A stretch of 64,000 nt of DNA, taken from NCBI GenBank assembly GCA_032209605.1, contig JASFXZ010000026.1, positions 4,526,001 to 4,590,000 on the forward strand, read 5' to 3'. Every line of letters begins with the position of its first letter. The first letter of the stretch is position 1. This DNA comes from Mactromeris polynyma (Eukaryota; Mollusca; Bivalvia; Venerida; Mactridae). Of this stretch, positions 11,155 to 22,394 are shown piece after piece. The position numbers were made by a program, and so were the translations under genes. The notes beneath the pieces were generated by a model. That model saw only the letters and a list, made by a program, of their open reading frames with translations. It made no database searches and was not told the origin of the DNA.

Positions 11155-13180
11155 GCCACATAACTGAACAGGAGGTAATTGATAGTGTTAGAAAGTTAAA
11201 TTAATACTAACAAAGCATGTGGTGGATCTCTCCTGCCATCACATAATTATTGTGTATGGTATTGATATTCTTTTACCATATATTTGTAAATTGTTCAATA
11301 AAGTATTTGTATCTGGATCATTCCCAGAAAAATGGTCTTCTTATTGATGTTTTAAGTAAAGTTTATATTACTATTGTAACCAATCGTATAACATTCTATG
11401 TTGAAGCATATATGAAAATATCGGAGAGTCAGGCTGGATTTCGGAAAGACTACTGTACTACTAGTACCGATAATGCTTTTGTATTGCACTCTGTTGTTAC
11501 TAAATACTTGAAAAAAAACGCAAACCTGTATATGTAGCTTTTATAGATTTTAGAAAAGCATTTGACTCTGTAAACCGTTCACTGCTATATGATGTATTAC
11601 GTAAAAATAATATTTCTGGTTGTTTATATAAAACAATAACAGCAATTATATATGCTTCTGTTAAAAGTACTGTTTAGACAAGGTCCGATGTTTCTAATAT
11701 GTTTGATTGTCGGGAAGGATTACGTCAGGGCTGTAGTTTAAGCCCTATTCTGTTTATTCTGTATATCAATGAATTACATAGTATGTTTGTAAATAATAAT
11801 GTAAGAGGTATACAACTTTTTCCTGACATTACTGATATATTTTCAATCATGTTTGCAGATGACATTGCATGTGTAGCTGATGCCGTTGTTGGTCTACAAA
11901 GGCAATTAAACCTTCTGTTTGAATTCCGCACTGATTATAAGCTAGAAGTGAATACAGAAAAAACAAAAGTAATGGTATTTAAACATGGGGGTCAATTGTC
12001 AAGACATGAGAAATGGTTTTTTGACTATGTTGGTATTCATTTTTCAAGTACACTATCTTTGTATAAAATGGCTGAGCATATGTCAGTTAAGGCAAAAGAA
12101 TATTGCTACATATTTTAAGCTCTTTACAGAACTATAGCTATTTACCATACAATACATTTTTCAAAATATTTGATGTAAAAATTATGCCAGTAATGTTATA
12201 CGGTGCAGAGTTATGGGGCTTGAAACACAATGTCTGTATTGAAAATGTACACATATGTTAGGTTGTAAAAGGTTTCTAAATGTTAATCAAAATGCCTGTA
12301 ATGATCGATGTTGTCGTAGGTGGTCTGGGACGTTTCCCAATGTTCATATACTCATCAAAACGATGTATTAAATATTGGACACGTTTATAATTACATATGC
12401 CTAACACTCGATACCCTAAATTACGTTATAATAAGCTTGTTTATTATGACAGTATTGGTTTTAAAAACTGGGCAACTTTGGTAAAGGACAATTTGTATAG
12501 TAACGGATTTGGATACATCCATGGGATATAGGCAGAACATTAATAATGTCAAATTATTTTTATTTACTTATGTCAATAGGTTGAAAGATCAATATTTACA
12601 AAATTGGAGAGCAAGATGTTTAGAAAATAAAAAGTTATCTTTATATGTATACTATAAAACAGATTTTACTGTTGAACAATATGTGAGTGTTCTAGATGTA
12701 GCGAAGTTTCGAAAGTGTTGTGCATCATTTAGATGTTCTGTTCATAGTCTCCTTATTGAAACCGGTAGGCAGTATGGTCTAAATAGGGAAGAACGCATAT
12801 GCCCATATTGCGAGACCTACACTGAAGACGAATATCATTTTATGTTGAGTTGTCCTTTGTATACTGATTAAAGAATTTTTTATATACCTAGTTACTACAT
12901 GGAATTCCCTTCACTAGATAAATATTACTCTTTAATGTCCAGTTCACATGACGTAACTATTCGCAATATAGCTATGTACTTATATTAGTTACGCTTTTGA
13001 AGAAAGGAAATGGTTTTTGGAGGTTTTTAATTAGAAAGTGTCCACGTATCTATTATACAACACCCTGTATATGTCTATGTCACTCACTAACAACTATCAT
13101 GTTTGTATATATAATTATATATGATGTTATGTTTTGTGTATGAGCCGGAGGCCTTTATACAATAAAACTTTTGAAATTGA
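11155..13180 (+). mobile_element. Decayed LINE with reverse transcriptase and C-terminal zinc knuckle (I/Nimb-like?)
   Basis: RT motifs appear in order across several frames: 'KVYITIVTNRITFYVE' (about 11358), 'ESQAGFRKDY' (about 11424), 'FRKAFDSVNR' in another frame (about 11550), 'CREGLRQGCSLSPILFILYI' (about 11708) and the catalytic 'MFADDIACVAD' (11849-11881). 'LEVNTEKTKVMVFKHGGQLS' follows, then a 'GIHFSSTLSLYKMAE' thumb segment. Near 12500-12870 a further open piece ends in a CCHC-like knuckle, 'CPYCETYTEDEYHFMLSC'. The element ends at about 13180 in 'caataaaacttttgaa', a plausible poly(A) signal and 3' end. Multiple frameshifts and stops show it is dead. No endonuclease domain was found, so it is 5'-truncated. 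The clade is uncertain. Confidence 0.85.
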
Positions 13181-13268
13181 CAGTAAAGGCTGTGAACCAG
13201 ACTAGACTTCAGACGAAACGACGGCTGCAACAATTAGATGTTTAGATGTGTTCATCCCTGGTTGAATA

Positions 13269-13446
13269 CAGTAAAACCTCAATAATAAGACCACTTTTGG
13301 GACCCATGAAAACTGGTCTTCTTATTGAGGTGGTCTTAATATTGAAGTTAAATAAAGAGCAAAACAGTAAAAATGGACTTCAAAATTGTGGTCTCAATTT
13401 TGAGGTGGTCTTATTATTGAGTTGGTCTTTAGGTGAGGTTTTACTG
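13269..13446. mobile_element. Pogo-type MITE, 178 bp, with TA target duplication
   Basis: The left end reads CAGTAAAACCTC and the right end is its inverse GAGGTTTTACTG, both directly flanked by TA (13267-13268 and 13447-13448). Inside each end are imperfect inverted copies of 'aataataagacca'. CAGT-type termini with a TA duplication are typical of the pogo/Tigger branch of Tc1/mariner. There is no coding capacity; an autonomous pogo element would supply the transposase. The 73-codon frame over it is an artefact. Confidence 0.85.
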
Positions 13447-13562
13447 TATATCTTTTTGCAATATTAAGCATGGCGATACATTTTGCAAAATTTGATAAAT
13501 TTTATTTTGAGTTAGCGAGAAAGCCCCTTGGACTTTATGGAGTTGTGGATCTGTATGCATTT

Positions 13563-13888
13563 TTCTATAGTTCTCACGGGTCAGACTATCTGACCCATTC
13601 CCATTAAGCCAAATATATGTATTTTTCCCAATCAGAAAAAATAATTCCCTATCAGAAGCACATACAAAAAATTGTCTGTTGGAGCGACCTGGTATTTTTG
13701 ACAGTTGATATAAGAATTAGAATGCTTGTTTATATAAATTTTAGATAAGAAAATATGGTTCTTTTAACTATGAAAATTCCAAAAATTGGAGTTGAATCGA
13801 TTAAATTTTTCCCAAATTGACAAGTCTTACGATGCAAATTTTCCCTATTTAAATAGGGTCTTTTTCCCAAAATGGACAGAAAAAGGCC
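13563..13888 (-). repeat. Dispersed repeat family B, copy 1 (inverse of 36761-37106)
   Basis: The reverse complement aligns with 36761-37106 over ~330 bp. Shared landmarks are 'ggcctttttctgtccattt', 'aattccaaaaattggagttg' (reverse of 'caactccaattttgggaatt') and 'gggtcagactatctgaccc', which is itself palindromic. No coding content; probably a non-autonomous transposon whose ends are not resolved. Confidence 0.7.
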
Positions 13889-13899
13889 TGATCTGATCT

Positions 13900-16005
13900 G
13901 ACTGATCTCTGCATAGGAAACATTGAATCACCAGGCCAGGTGCTTGAACCTCTTAAATACACTCTGAATTGTCTGAGTGATTTTTCTGCATCACCAGTCT
14001 GCCTGCCATGTACATTAAATTTCTTAAACCATGATAAAACAACATAGGCAAACAATTCACAATGTTATTACCAAGTTTGGAGAACTGAATATGTACGCTG
14101 GCCTCCTAGTGAAACCTTTAAAACATGTAATAACCTTAAATTTTTGGATAATCCTTTAAACCTTTTTTTTAAACGAAAAACTATACAAATCTGTATGTCT
14201 CTCGAAACCTTTAGTTTTTTCACTCGCTGATAGTGGATGCACTACCGGCCTGTCTTGGCCCCATCATTCTATCAAATATGATGGTCAAAATAAGACCTTG
14301 CTCTTTCTATTTACAGAAATCGGCCAAAAAATCTGTATTTTGCTAAGACTTAATTTCAGCCGTTGTAAAAACCTTTTTTTTCATTGCTCAAGGCCTGATT
14401 GTATTTTAAAGGTGTATGACAGAGATTTTAGAAATCAAATGACATATTGATTTAATAGTGTTATAAATGCTTAGTTTACATTCATTATAATTATTAATCT
14501 ATTATACAGTCCACAATCTCACTTTCGTTTTAGTGAAGAAATATGTCACGAAGGCATCTATTTCATAGAAACATCAGATTAATATATGGTTCTTTGGCAT
14601 TGTGTTGTGACTGATCCGGTAATTCCACAGGCTTCGTTTTTGGTATGTAACCCTACAATAGAAATGCCATGATGTAAAGTAAAATTCAATTGAATTATAA
14701 AGTATAGATTAAAATTGCATTTAAATGTCCTTACCTCTGTTTTTGTATTTTTCTTTATTGTCAAGGGAAACATGGCATAGACATGTGTGTTAACTAAGTC
14801 TAACAAATTTGAAACTTTCATCATATGAAAGAAATCGTCACTACTTTTATGAACAGCCTTTAAAAGCTCCTCAAACTGCCTTTAAAATAGTTTGTTGCAT
14901 TTCATTTTTTACTTTTTAAACCTTTGGCCAAATCCGGAAAAAATAACCATTTCAATAATTTACTTGCTGCAAATGTTAATAACGAACCAAAAGTCTGAAA
15001 TTGTGAAATCTGGCACATACATGTATATAACTCTTCTCTACCTGGATGTGATTTGACACCTAGTGTTATTATTATTACAGTTTTAAAAATTAATGTATTG
15101 CAGAAAAGCTACTACAATGATATAGTGGTCAGGTGGTGATTCATCTTGCAAATGTCAATCCTATCAACTTTCTTGATGATAATGGGCAAAGAGGAATTAC
15201 GGGGTCGTTCAACACCTCCTCCTAGTGCAGCATCAAATGTGATGTACCTGCTTTCAACATGAGGAGTCACAGAAAATAATCATAATTTGTATGGACCCTC
15301 TTTTGAGACCTTTTATTGGAGTAAGTACACTTTAATCTTCGGACCATAATCAATTGTCAAGCAAGGCTGATGCCAGCTGTCGGTGTAGTTCTGGCTCCAA
15401 TATTGTATATTGAAATTGCTTCAATTTATTGGATCTTTTGTAGAGGTATCTGATTCACCTATATACATGGTCATTGCTGCTGCTGTCCACCACCACTGCT
15501 GCCCGAGTTCTGGTGCTCTTGACTAAATGTCTCTGGCAGCCCGAACATTTACTTAGCAGAAAAATTCTCAAGGAGGTTGCTGTCCTGTGAATTACTATTT
15601 CTATAAATATTACTGGCAGTCTTTCAAACATTTAATGCTAATATTGCACACTATAGCTAGACTGTGTCTGGTACATGAAATATTCTCATTTTATTTCTTT
15701 GCTATCTAGACAAATACTTGTGGATTGCTTTACTTTCAGTTGCTATTTAGTGGCTAGTTTTGTTTGCCTATCAGACAAGCCATTTAACTGGAGTTCACTT
15801 TCCTTAAGTCATCCTGCAATAATACATTGCAAACATTGTTTGTCAATTATGTTCTGTATTTTCTACATGCCCTATGTTACTAGATCTGTATTGTTGTCAC
15901 TTGAACTGTGCAACCTACAGGAAGATGTGTGTGCCTTTCAAGATTTTCTCTCAGAGGTACTTTTACAAAAAATTGTAAACTTGTAATTAACTTTACTGCT
16001 AAATT
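13900..16005. other. Intergenic DNA, no gene recognised
   Basis: Neither the frame at 15675-15986 nor those on the minus strand at 13849-14824 has a recognisable domain or splice chain. No tandem repeat was noticed. Confidence 0.35.
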
Positions 16006-16009
16006 TTCA

Positions 16010-16555
16010 GACACAAATAGAAGACCTTTTAAATACTGCATGTAAACTAGTGACATTCAACCGTTCGGAGACTTACTTGAAATAGACACAGAAGTTGTAT
16101 GCAAGAATGAAATCCAGAAAGCAATAAGACAACTAAAAAATGGTAAAGCGCCAGGCATAGATAACATCAGTGCAGAATTACTAAAATCAGACATAGAGTC
16201 AACAAGCGAGATACTACATTATCTATTTACCAACATATGGATAAATGAAGTAATACCAACAGAATGGGACAAAGGCATAATTGTAAAACTGCAAAAGAAG
16301 GGAGACCTGAAACTATGTAACAACTGGCGAGGAATATCACTACTTTCAATCCCTAGCAAAGTATTCCTCAGAGTTATCAAGAATAGAATTACTGATTCCA
16401 TCAACAGTAAGCTGCGTGAAGAACAGGCAGGATTCAGAAATAACAGAGGCTGCATAGACCACCTATTTACCCTTCGTAACATCATAGAACAATCCATAGA
16501 GTGGCAAAACAAACTAGTACTCAACTTCATCGACTTCCAAAGAGCATTTAAGTAA
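16010..16555 (+). mobile_element. LINE fragment, reverse transcriptase N-terminal half (RTE-like?)
   Basis: A single open stretch reads 'IQKAIRQLKNGKAPGIDNIS', then 'PTEWDKGIIVKLQKKGDLK', 'CNNWRGISLLSIPSKVF', 'REEQAGFRNNRGCIDHLFTL' and 'NFIDFQRAFK', which are the ordered N-terminal RT blocks. It stops at about 16555, immediately after the block carrying the first catalytic Asp position (here 'FIDFQRAFK'). The palm with the YADD box is missing, so the copy is truncated at both ends. The open frame seen on the opposite strand is a shadow. Confidence 0.85.
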
Positions 16556-16584
16556 GTAAACTAGTGATGTCAATGAATAGCAAA

Positions 16585-16642
16585 TCAGGTATTCGAATAT
16601 TCGATCAGCATTTCGAACGAATATTCGAATATTCGATTGTCA
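16585..16642. repeat. Palindromic ATTCGAATATTCG cluster
   Basis: Two near-identical palindromic blocks 'attcgaatattcga' sit 26 bp apart with a CGAACG centre, immediately after the LINE fragment. Such motifs are common at the ends of some hAT-like elements, but no partner end was found. Confidence 0.4.
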
Positions 16643-17515
16643 CAACTTAGACAAATTTTACAAAAAAATCATATTTCCTTTTGTGCTGTGTGTATTCTGC
16701 TTTTGTTTTCACCAGAAGCTAAGACTCTGACAAATGAAGTTATTGCAGTAAATAGATCATCATCTGAATGTCAATATTCGTGTTTATGAATATCTTTGTG
16801 AAGTGTCGTGACAAAAATCAATTGTCTTTACAAAGTTGTCTTCTAAGTACATGTATACCGGTATGCATTGCCACGCTATTTTGGAATATTGAGTACTTCA
16901 TTAAAATTCGAACCAAACAAAATGCATTTACTCATTGTAAAAGACTATAATGTTTTTAAACAGTCATTTTGATTGGGCGATCTAAGTGAAAAATTAGAAT
17001 GCAAATTATGTTTTTCCCACCACCCCATTTTATCGGCATGTTTCTTTTCTCAATCCCAGCTTTGATCTTCCTTAAATAAAAAGTGAGTCATTAACTCAAG
17101 TCCCTGTCGGCGGTTTTAACTGCCTCTTTTTACACCTTTCATCAACAACAAAATTACCGACGTTTAAAAAACCTATTTTCTTCTTTTTGACACTATGGAC
17201 AAACGGTCTGAAATTACTGGATTATTGAAAGAGACAAACTGTCATCACCCCAACAATATACATAATATACAACATAAGCACCCCCAATATACACAATGTC
17301 ACTTTTACAAGCGGGTATATTTCAACAACAACAACAACCTTTATTACTCTCTTACACAAATCGGAGTCAGCAAATAAATCAACAAACAAACAACAATTTC
17401 TTTTTTCATCAAGTTTTATCAACCCTTTAAGGGCTATGATAGTAATCAGCCGCTTGGCTTAACAGTGCTGAATTAATCAATAATTGCTGAGCAACTGATT
17501 GGCAGATTGACCTAA
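16643..17515. other. Intergenic DNA, no gene recognised
   Basis: AT-rich sequence with a short (CAA)n run near 17324-17337. None of the frames is supported. Confidence 0.35.
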
Positions 17516-17519
17516 CAAT

Positions 17520-17650
17520 TGTTTTTAGTGTGTAAAGAATTATCAATTTGTGTCTTTCCAAATAGCATGATTGCATTTAAAAAGTTTGCATTTGGTCTAA
17601 CCAAAATGTCCAAGGTTGTCTGACAAGGCTTGTCAAGGCATGCCCCCCCC
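17520..17650 (-). repeat. Dispersed repeat family A, copy 3 (inverted)
   Basis: The reverse complement of about 17540-17640 aligns almost base for base with 22160-22290: 'aagccttgtcagacaacctt', 'agaccaaatgcaaactttt' and 'tgctatttggaaagacacaa'. A 15-C homopolymer at 17643-17657 adjoins it. Confidence 0.7.
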
Positions 17651-17659
17651 CCCCCCCGG

Positions 17660-18270
17660 AAAATGTTGAAAACAATAGTGCAATCTGGTGCATTCTGGGC
17701 GTTCTGAGATGCTTTATTTAGTACTGGAAAAATGGACAGTTTTAGGATCATAAATCAACAAATAAACTCTTTACTCAGCAGATTTTTTCTCTAAAATAGC
17801 AAACAAATACAAGCCCGGATTATGTTAATAATACTCAGAGTGTCTAACAGAAGTCTCATTTTATGTCCTTTTTTACCAGCGAACTGTATTTTTACATTTT
17901 CAATGTCAATGTCCATATGTCTGTATGGTAGGTTGTTAGTGCCACCGGTATAATTATAAATTGGGTAAACGGAAAATTCTTGCGTCAATATCCCAGCTCC
18001 TGTGCCATATGTTATGTGATAAAGCATCATATCACATTATATGTTATGATTTATTGAGTTTTGCAAGACATGCACAATTGTATAACTCATTTTTCGCTGT
18101 ATAGACAAAATTTGAACTTACTTATTTTTTCTCATAAACGTTTCTTTTCCAAATTATTTCTGTTTAATTGCCAAGGTTTCATTATAAAGATGAACAAGCA
18201 CAGTGCTATTCATACAGTAAGAAAAGTACCCTGAAAACTAAATGACAGAATTCAAAATTCTTATCATTTG
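17660..18270. other. Intergenic DNA, no gene recognised
   Basis: Nothing interpretable was seen. The minus-strand frames at 17512-18030 have no domain signature. Confidence 0.35.
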
Positions 18271-18273
18271 CAG

Positions 18274-18483
18274 GTATCCCCAATTTTGTTTCTTCAAGAT
18301 GGAACACTACCAGTGTGATGCCTCAGTTTGAAGGACAACAGTGGCTTCACAAAAGTTGCCCTGTTCGATAAGCTAGCAACAGCAACCTACAAAGCTGACA
18401 GTGTTGTAGCTATAAATGGTGTCTACCAGAAAACATTCAGCCAGCGCCAACAGTTGACTGCTTCAAGAGAATCAACTTGTGAG
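18274..18483 (+). pseudogene. Decayed exon with OB-fold-like sequence
   Basis: Between an AG (18272-18273) and a weak donor GTTTGT (18484) lies a 210-nt, 70-codon frame interrupted only by TGA at 18316-18318. The residues 'FTKVALFDKLATATYKADSV', then 'VVAINGVYQKTF' and 'QLTASRESTCE', follow the strand pattern of the replication protein A / single-strand-binding OB fold: a 'VALF..LA' strand, then 'V.I.GV', then a polar segment ending in 'ST'. This is a pattern judgement without alignment. The in-frame stop suggests a dead copy. The parent could be a transposon-encoded or host DNA-binding protein. Confidence 0.4.
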
Positions 18484-18955
18484 GTTTGTTTGTTTTACAA
18501 TTACAAAAGAAAATGGCCGTAGAGAGAGTTTCCATCGGTGGTGATATAAATCTACTGATTTTGCATAGTAATCTCTGAAAAGATTAACTATGGCTGCTGA
18601 ATTTGTTGAATAGCGTTGATATCGATCTATTCAGACCATTAAATGGCTGCTATATGTAGTTTAAATGTGACAATAACAGTAGCCTTACCCGGCTTTCAGC
18701 GAGTTCGGAGTTGTAGTCCTTTCTATACATATATATAGTATTGGTGAATGTTTTTTTATCAATTTTAGTACAAACACTGAATCAAGCTCCTTTGTGCCAG
18801 ATGTACAGCTGACATTGTCCATGGACTGTATCAGTCAACAAACAATCCATACCACTTCAGTGTGCATGAATTATAAAGTGTGAATGAATTATAAGGTATA
18901 AATTTGTAAAAAACTATTGGCATTATTAATTCTATATTCTATATTATATAAACAA
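18484..18955. other. Intergenic or intronic DNA, nothing recognised
   Basis: No feature was seen between the OB-like exon and the family C repeat. Confidence 0.3.
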
Positions 18956-18959
18956 ATAT

Positions 18960-19490
18960 CAATAGGAAAACGTTTCTCACTATATGCAAATTGTGATTTA
19001 AGGGAAGTAACTTCACCTTATTTTATCGACCATGATTTTGAAGTAACGAAAGTATCTGTTTTATTGCATGAAATATATTGCAGAATGGTTAAAGGGAGGC
19101 AACTTTTATAAAAAGCATTTACCTTATATTTTTTTTGTAAATCTGTATTTCACTTATAATAAGTGAAGTTATTAAAACTAGATACTCCAGATAGCTGGAA
19201 CTGGGTTGAGGAGTTCACAATATCTGTGCAAAGCTTGTAGTTTTACTATAGAATAAAGAGGGCAAGAAATACTGGACTAACATCTAGATGGCAAATTTTT
19301 GAAGTTTAATATTTCAGCAACCAGTCAGTCTACATCAATGAAACTTTACGTGCTAGTATCTAATGACAATAGAAATCAGTGGCTAACAGGATTTTATTGA
19401 GGTTTGTAAAATTTTGATTTCATTAAATTTTAAAAAAATGATAGTCAAATTTGTATTGGGAGCGTTCTCCCCTTGACTTTCTGTTGTCTG
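18960..19490 (+). repeat. Dispersed repeat family C, copy 1
   Basis: About 530 bp aligns in the same orientation with 22395-22940. Shared landmarks in order are 'gaagtaacttcacctt', 'tgtatttcacttataataag', 'aaactagatactccagatag', 'tactatagaataaagaggg' and 'ggattttattgaggtttgt'. It is non-coding. Confidence 0.75.
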
Positions 19491-19889
19491 CTACTTTGCT
19501 GCAAATCCTCTCATAAAAGGACTAGTTGTATTATTTTGGCTGTTTTATATATAATCACAATGTTATGCCATTTTTTAAAAGATCAATTTTTACTTTTATT
19601 TATGCTAAACATATTGTTATCTTATCCGAGAGACCCGTCAAGCACATGGCTTAGGACTTGAACCAGAAACTTTTATGTTCCTGTATGTAGGCAGACATTG
19701 CATTTATACAATAATAAATGTGAATCACCTGGTCCTTGATGGGAATAGTACCAGTAGTATGTGAAAGGTTTGCTTCTCCCTCTTGAGTGCTGTGAGCAGT
19801 TTAATACTGATGTAAGTCGGTTACCAGATAGCCTAGTTCATTTGTCATCATGATTCTAAGACATATTTATTTCTGCTTAAAATTCACAG

Positions 19890-19982
19890 GGCCGTAAGGT
19901 ATTACAAGTAGTACAGATGGGGGCAAAAGTTGTTTCTGCGGTTGCTGCTGCAGTGGTTGCTGTGACTGGTGTTGTTGTAATA
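19890..19982 (+). pseudogene. Possible exon rich in Val/Ala, unrecognised
   Basis: A 3'-splice-like 'cacag' precedes an open segment starting 'GRKVLQVVQMGAKVV' and ending in a Val/Ala/Gly-rich hydrophobic run, before the donor-like 'ataggtaatg'. It could be a downstream exon of the same decayed gene as 18274-18483, since the distance and strand fit. It may equally be chance. No family is recognised. Confidence 0.25.
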
Positions 19983-20059
19983 GGTAATGTATAGTTATAT
20001 GTATAGACCATATTTGATTTGATTGTAAGCTTTCATGTTTCGGACGGCATCAGGCCATC

Positions 20060-20640
20060 ATCAGACATTCTGCCATTAATATGACATATCTCCCCACCTT
20101 TCGCACATTGTCATTGTCTTATTAATGAACTCCGCAGTGTTTCCAAGAAACACTACTTAGTGGGCTCAGGTTCATCCAATTGACATTTCATGTTGTTGTC
20201 ATTGCTGCTTGTGCCTTGGCTTGGTGGTATGCATACTCCAACTTGGCTCGGTTGTCGCGCCAGCGGGTTTTGAACTTTGCTGTTCATAGAAATTCTCTGT
20301 GTTGTTGAGACCTTCTTGGTGTAAATCTTAGGTACCTCCTAGCCCTTGATGAAAGTTGATTACTGGTGAGGCTGGTGTCTTTCTCACTGATTCAAGGAGC
20401 GAATTTTTCATCTGTAGAGTTTTGAAAGTCCGACTTTCAACAAATATTGACATCTTTGCACAGTGATGACAGCACTGCCCTGTTTAATCCCTTGCATTTC
20501 TGTGCTGACAAGTTGCTTGTTACAGATAGGACATCAAACTTGCTTAGCCTCATCTTGATTGTAGCTGACAACAGCTGCTGACAATCATTTTCTGTAAATT
20601 TCAGGTAATGAATTCCGTGCATTTGTAGATATTTCAAGTT
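20060..20640 (-). pseudogene. Unrecognised decayed coding remnant
   Basis: On the minus strand 20437-20637 is open for 66 codons, with coding-like composition ('YLKFTENDCQQLLSATIKMR', 'LSVTSNLSAQKCKGLN'). Beyond its stop, fragments such as 'RWRDNRAKLEYAYHQAKAQA' (about 20268-20209) continue in a compatible direction with interrupting stops. The mix of charged residues and lack of low complexity argue for a former protein, possibly from a mobile element. No family is recognised and no exon boundaries were assigned. Confidence 0.3.
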
Positions 20641-20700
20641 TTACCACCAGTCACCCACCCCCCCTTACACCAGAACAAACAAGTTAATCATGTGGGCAAA

Positions 20701-20972
20701 AGCTGTGCATGTGTCTGAGGTTAACCGGTCATACTGTGCTTCATGGAGGCTGTGCATGTGTCAGAGGTTAGCCGGCAATACTGTGCTTCATGGAGGCTGT
20801 GCATGTGTCAGAGGTTAGCCGGTCATACTGTGCTTCATGGAGGCTGTGCATGTGTCTGAGGTTAACCGGTCATACTATGATTCATGGAGGCTGTGCATGT
20901 GTCTGAGGTTAACCGGTCATACTGTGCTTCATGGAGGCTGTGCATGTGTCAGAGGTTAGCTGGTCATACTGC
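20701..20972. repeat. 47-bp minisatellite, about 5.7 copies
   Basis: The repeat 'ggctgtgcatgtgtc.gagg' recurs every 47 bp. Copies alternate between 'tctgaggttaaccggtc' and 'tcagaggttagccggtc' variants. The array ends within a sixth copy at about 20972. Confidence 0.85.
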
Positions 20973-21735
20973 AAGAGATCCTGACGGAAACCTCCTAGCA
21001 CAACACCACCTGCATGACGCACAGAGATTAAATCATGGAGAATGTACAGTGCGGTAAATTTTTACTGTTTTTGATATTCCAAAGATAAGGAATCACCCCT
21101 ACTATTTTTAGGCAATAACATTCCTTCTTTTGCCCTACTTTTAAAAGAAATAGCTCTATTTCATCCCTGCTTATTGAAAAGAGGTGAGTTGACAGCCTGT
21201 CCCTTGTTAAGTCATTGTCTGCCTCTGCCGGTAGTTTTTGATTCCGACACTACATTGGGACTTGACATCCTTCACCAGAGCTGCAGTGCCTTGTTATCGA
21301 CCATTTCCTGTCAGTCTCTTACCACCAAACAGTTTTTTGGCTCCAGTTTACACTTTGGAAACAAGTTTTCACTTATTTAAGAATAAGTCAGTCTTGCAGC
21401 CTAGGAAGTAGTTCTTATAAATGTTGAAGGCTGTCTCTGGCTGTACTGGTTCAATGTCAGTTGTATTTATTGTTACTGTGTTACTTCTGTGTCATTTCTG
21501 ATTACTGAAAAATGATTTCTCTGTGTTTTGTAGGACTGACTCGATTCTCCAGATAGCTGGAAATTAGTTTTACTGTAGAAGAAAAAGGACGAAACAGCAC
21601 AAGGCAGACACATAGATGTAGACTGGCAGAGTTTTACAAAACATGCATAGTATTTGTAGATTTGTCACCACATGCATAATAATCATGAAGGTTACCATAT
21701 TTTATTTTTGGTTTTGCTGCAGTGTTTGAAAGCTA
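20973..21735. other. Intergenic DNA with a family C fragment
   Basis: Positions about 21548-21630 match the 'ctccagatagctggaa...tactgtagaagaaaaagg' part of family C (19186-19262 and 22620-22700). No gene was recognised. Confidence 0.4.
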
Positions 21736-21737
21736 TT

Positions 21738-21886
21738 TTATCACATAACTTGCACTCCAGGATTGGCATAAAGCAGTGACATAAATATCATATGTAACTA
21801 GTTACATAAATAGCCGAATCACAGCACTATTTAAAGTCTATTTAAAGATTGAAAACAATCTATTTATGGTACGTGTTATGTGATAA
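21738..21886. repeat. Small inverted-repeat element with TTATCACATAAC ends
   Basis: The 12-bp 'ttatcacataac' at 21738-21749 is exactly inverted as 'gttatgtgataa' at 21875-21886. Inside lie internal palindromes such as 'ctatttaaagtctatttaaag'. The size fits a MITE; no target duplication was resolved. Confidence 0.5.
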
Positions 21887-21894
21887 ATATAATT

Positions 21895-22001
21895 TTACAT
21901 TCGTGCTTATTTGATATTGTTTTTATGAAACTCGTCAGAGCCTCGCGTCATATTCAGTCGACTCGTTTCATGAAAACAATATCAAATAAGCACTCATGTA
22001 A
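21895..22001. repeat. Strong hairpin: about 42-bp inverted repeat
   Basis: The left arm (21895-21936, 'ttacattcgtgcttatttga...') pairs with the right arm (about 21959-22001) with only a few mismatches, around a spacer of about 22 bp containing 'gcctcgcgtc'. It could form a cruciform in DNA or a long RNA hairpin. It lies directly after the small inverted-repeat element. Confidence 0.75.
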
Positions 22002-22144
22002 GATCCTCTATTTATTTATTGCATCATTATGTTGTGGATATTTCATTTAAACAAGTGGCATAGGGATTTCGTTTAAGTTTCTCTGCTCATTTGCATATTA
22101 TATGCACACTGTGCCATATGATTTTGTTGGCATCATAGAAATAT

Positions 22145-22290
22145 GCACAGGTATGCAGTCATGGCAAATGTCTTAACAAGCCTTGTCAGACAACCTTGGA
22201 CAATTTTTTTTAGACCAAATGCAAACTTTTCAAATGCAATCGTGCTATTTGGAAAGACACAAATTGATAAATCTTTGCAGATATGTTTGC
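22145..22290 (+). repeat. Dispersed repeat family A, copy 4
   Basis: The best-preserved plus-strand copy, matching 17520-17650 in inverse orientation over ~125 bp. It begins 'gcagtcatggcaaatgtctt', the same start as copies 1 and 2. Confidence 0.7.
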
Positions 22291-22394
22291 TACGCAAATT
22301 TTTATTAGCAATTACTATTGATTAGACTAAACACTCTAAAAATTAGAAAATTACAAAAAAATATTTATTCTCATGAATTCCATATAACACTAAT

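Noticed and set aside
11725..11931. Minus-strand 68-codon frame
   Set aside because: It is opposite the catalytic FADD region of the LINE at 11155-13180.
16219..16530. Minus-strand 103-codon frame
   Set aside because: It is opposite clear reverse-transcriptase motifs on the plus strand.
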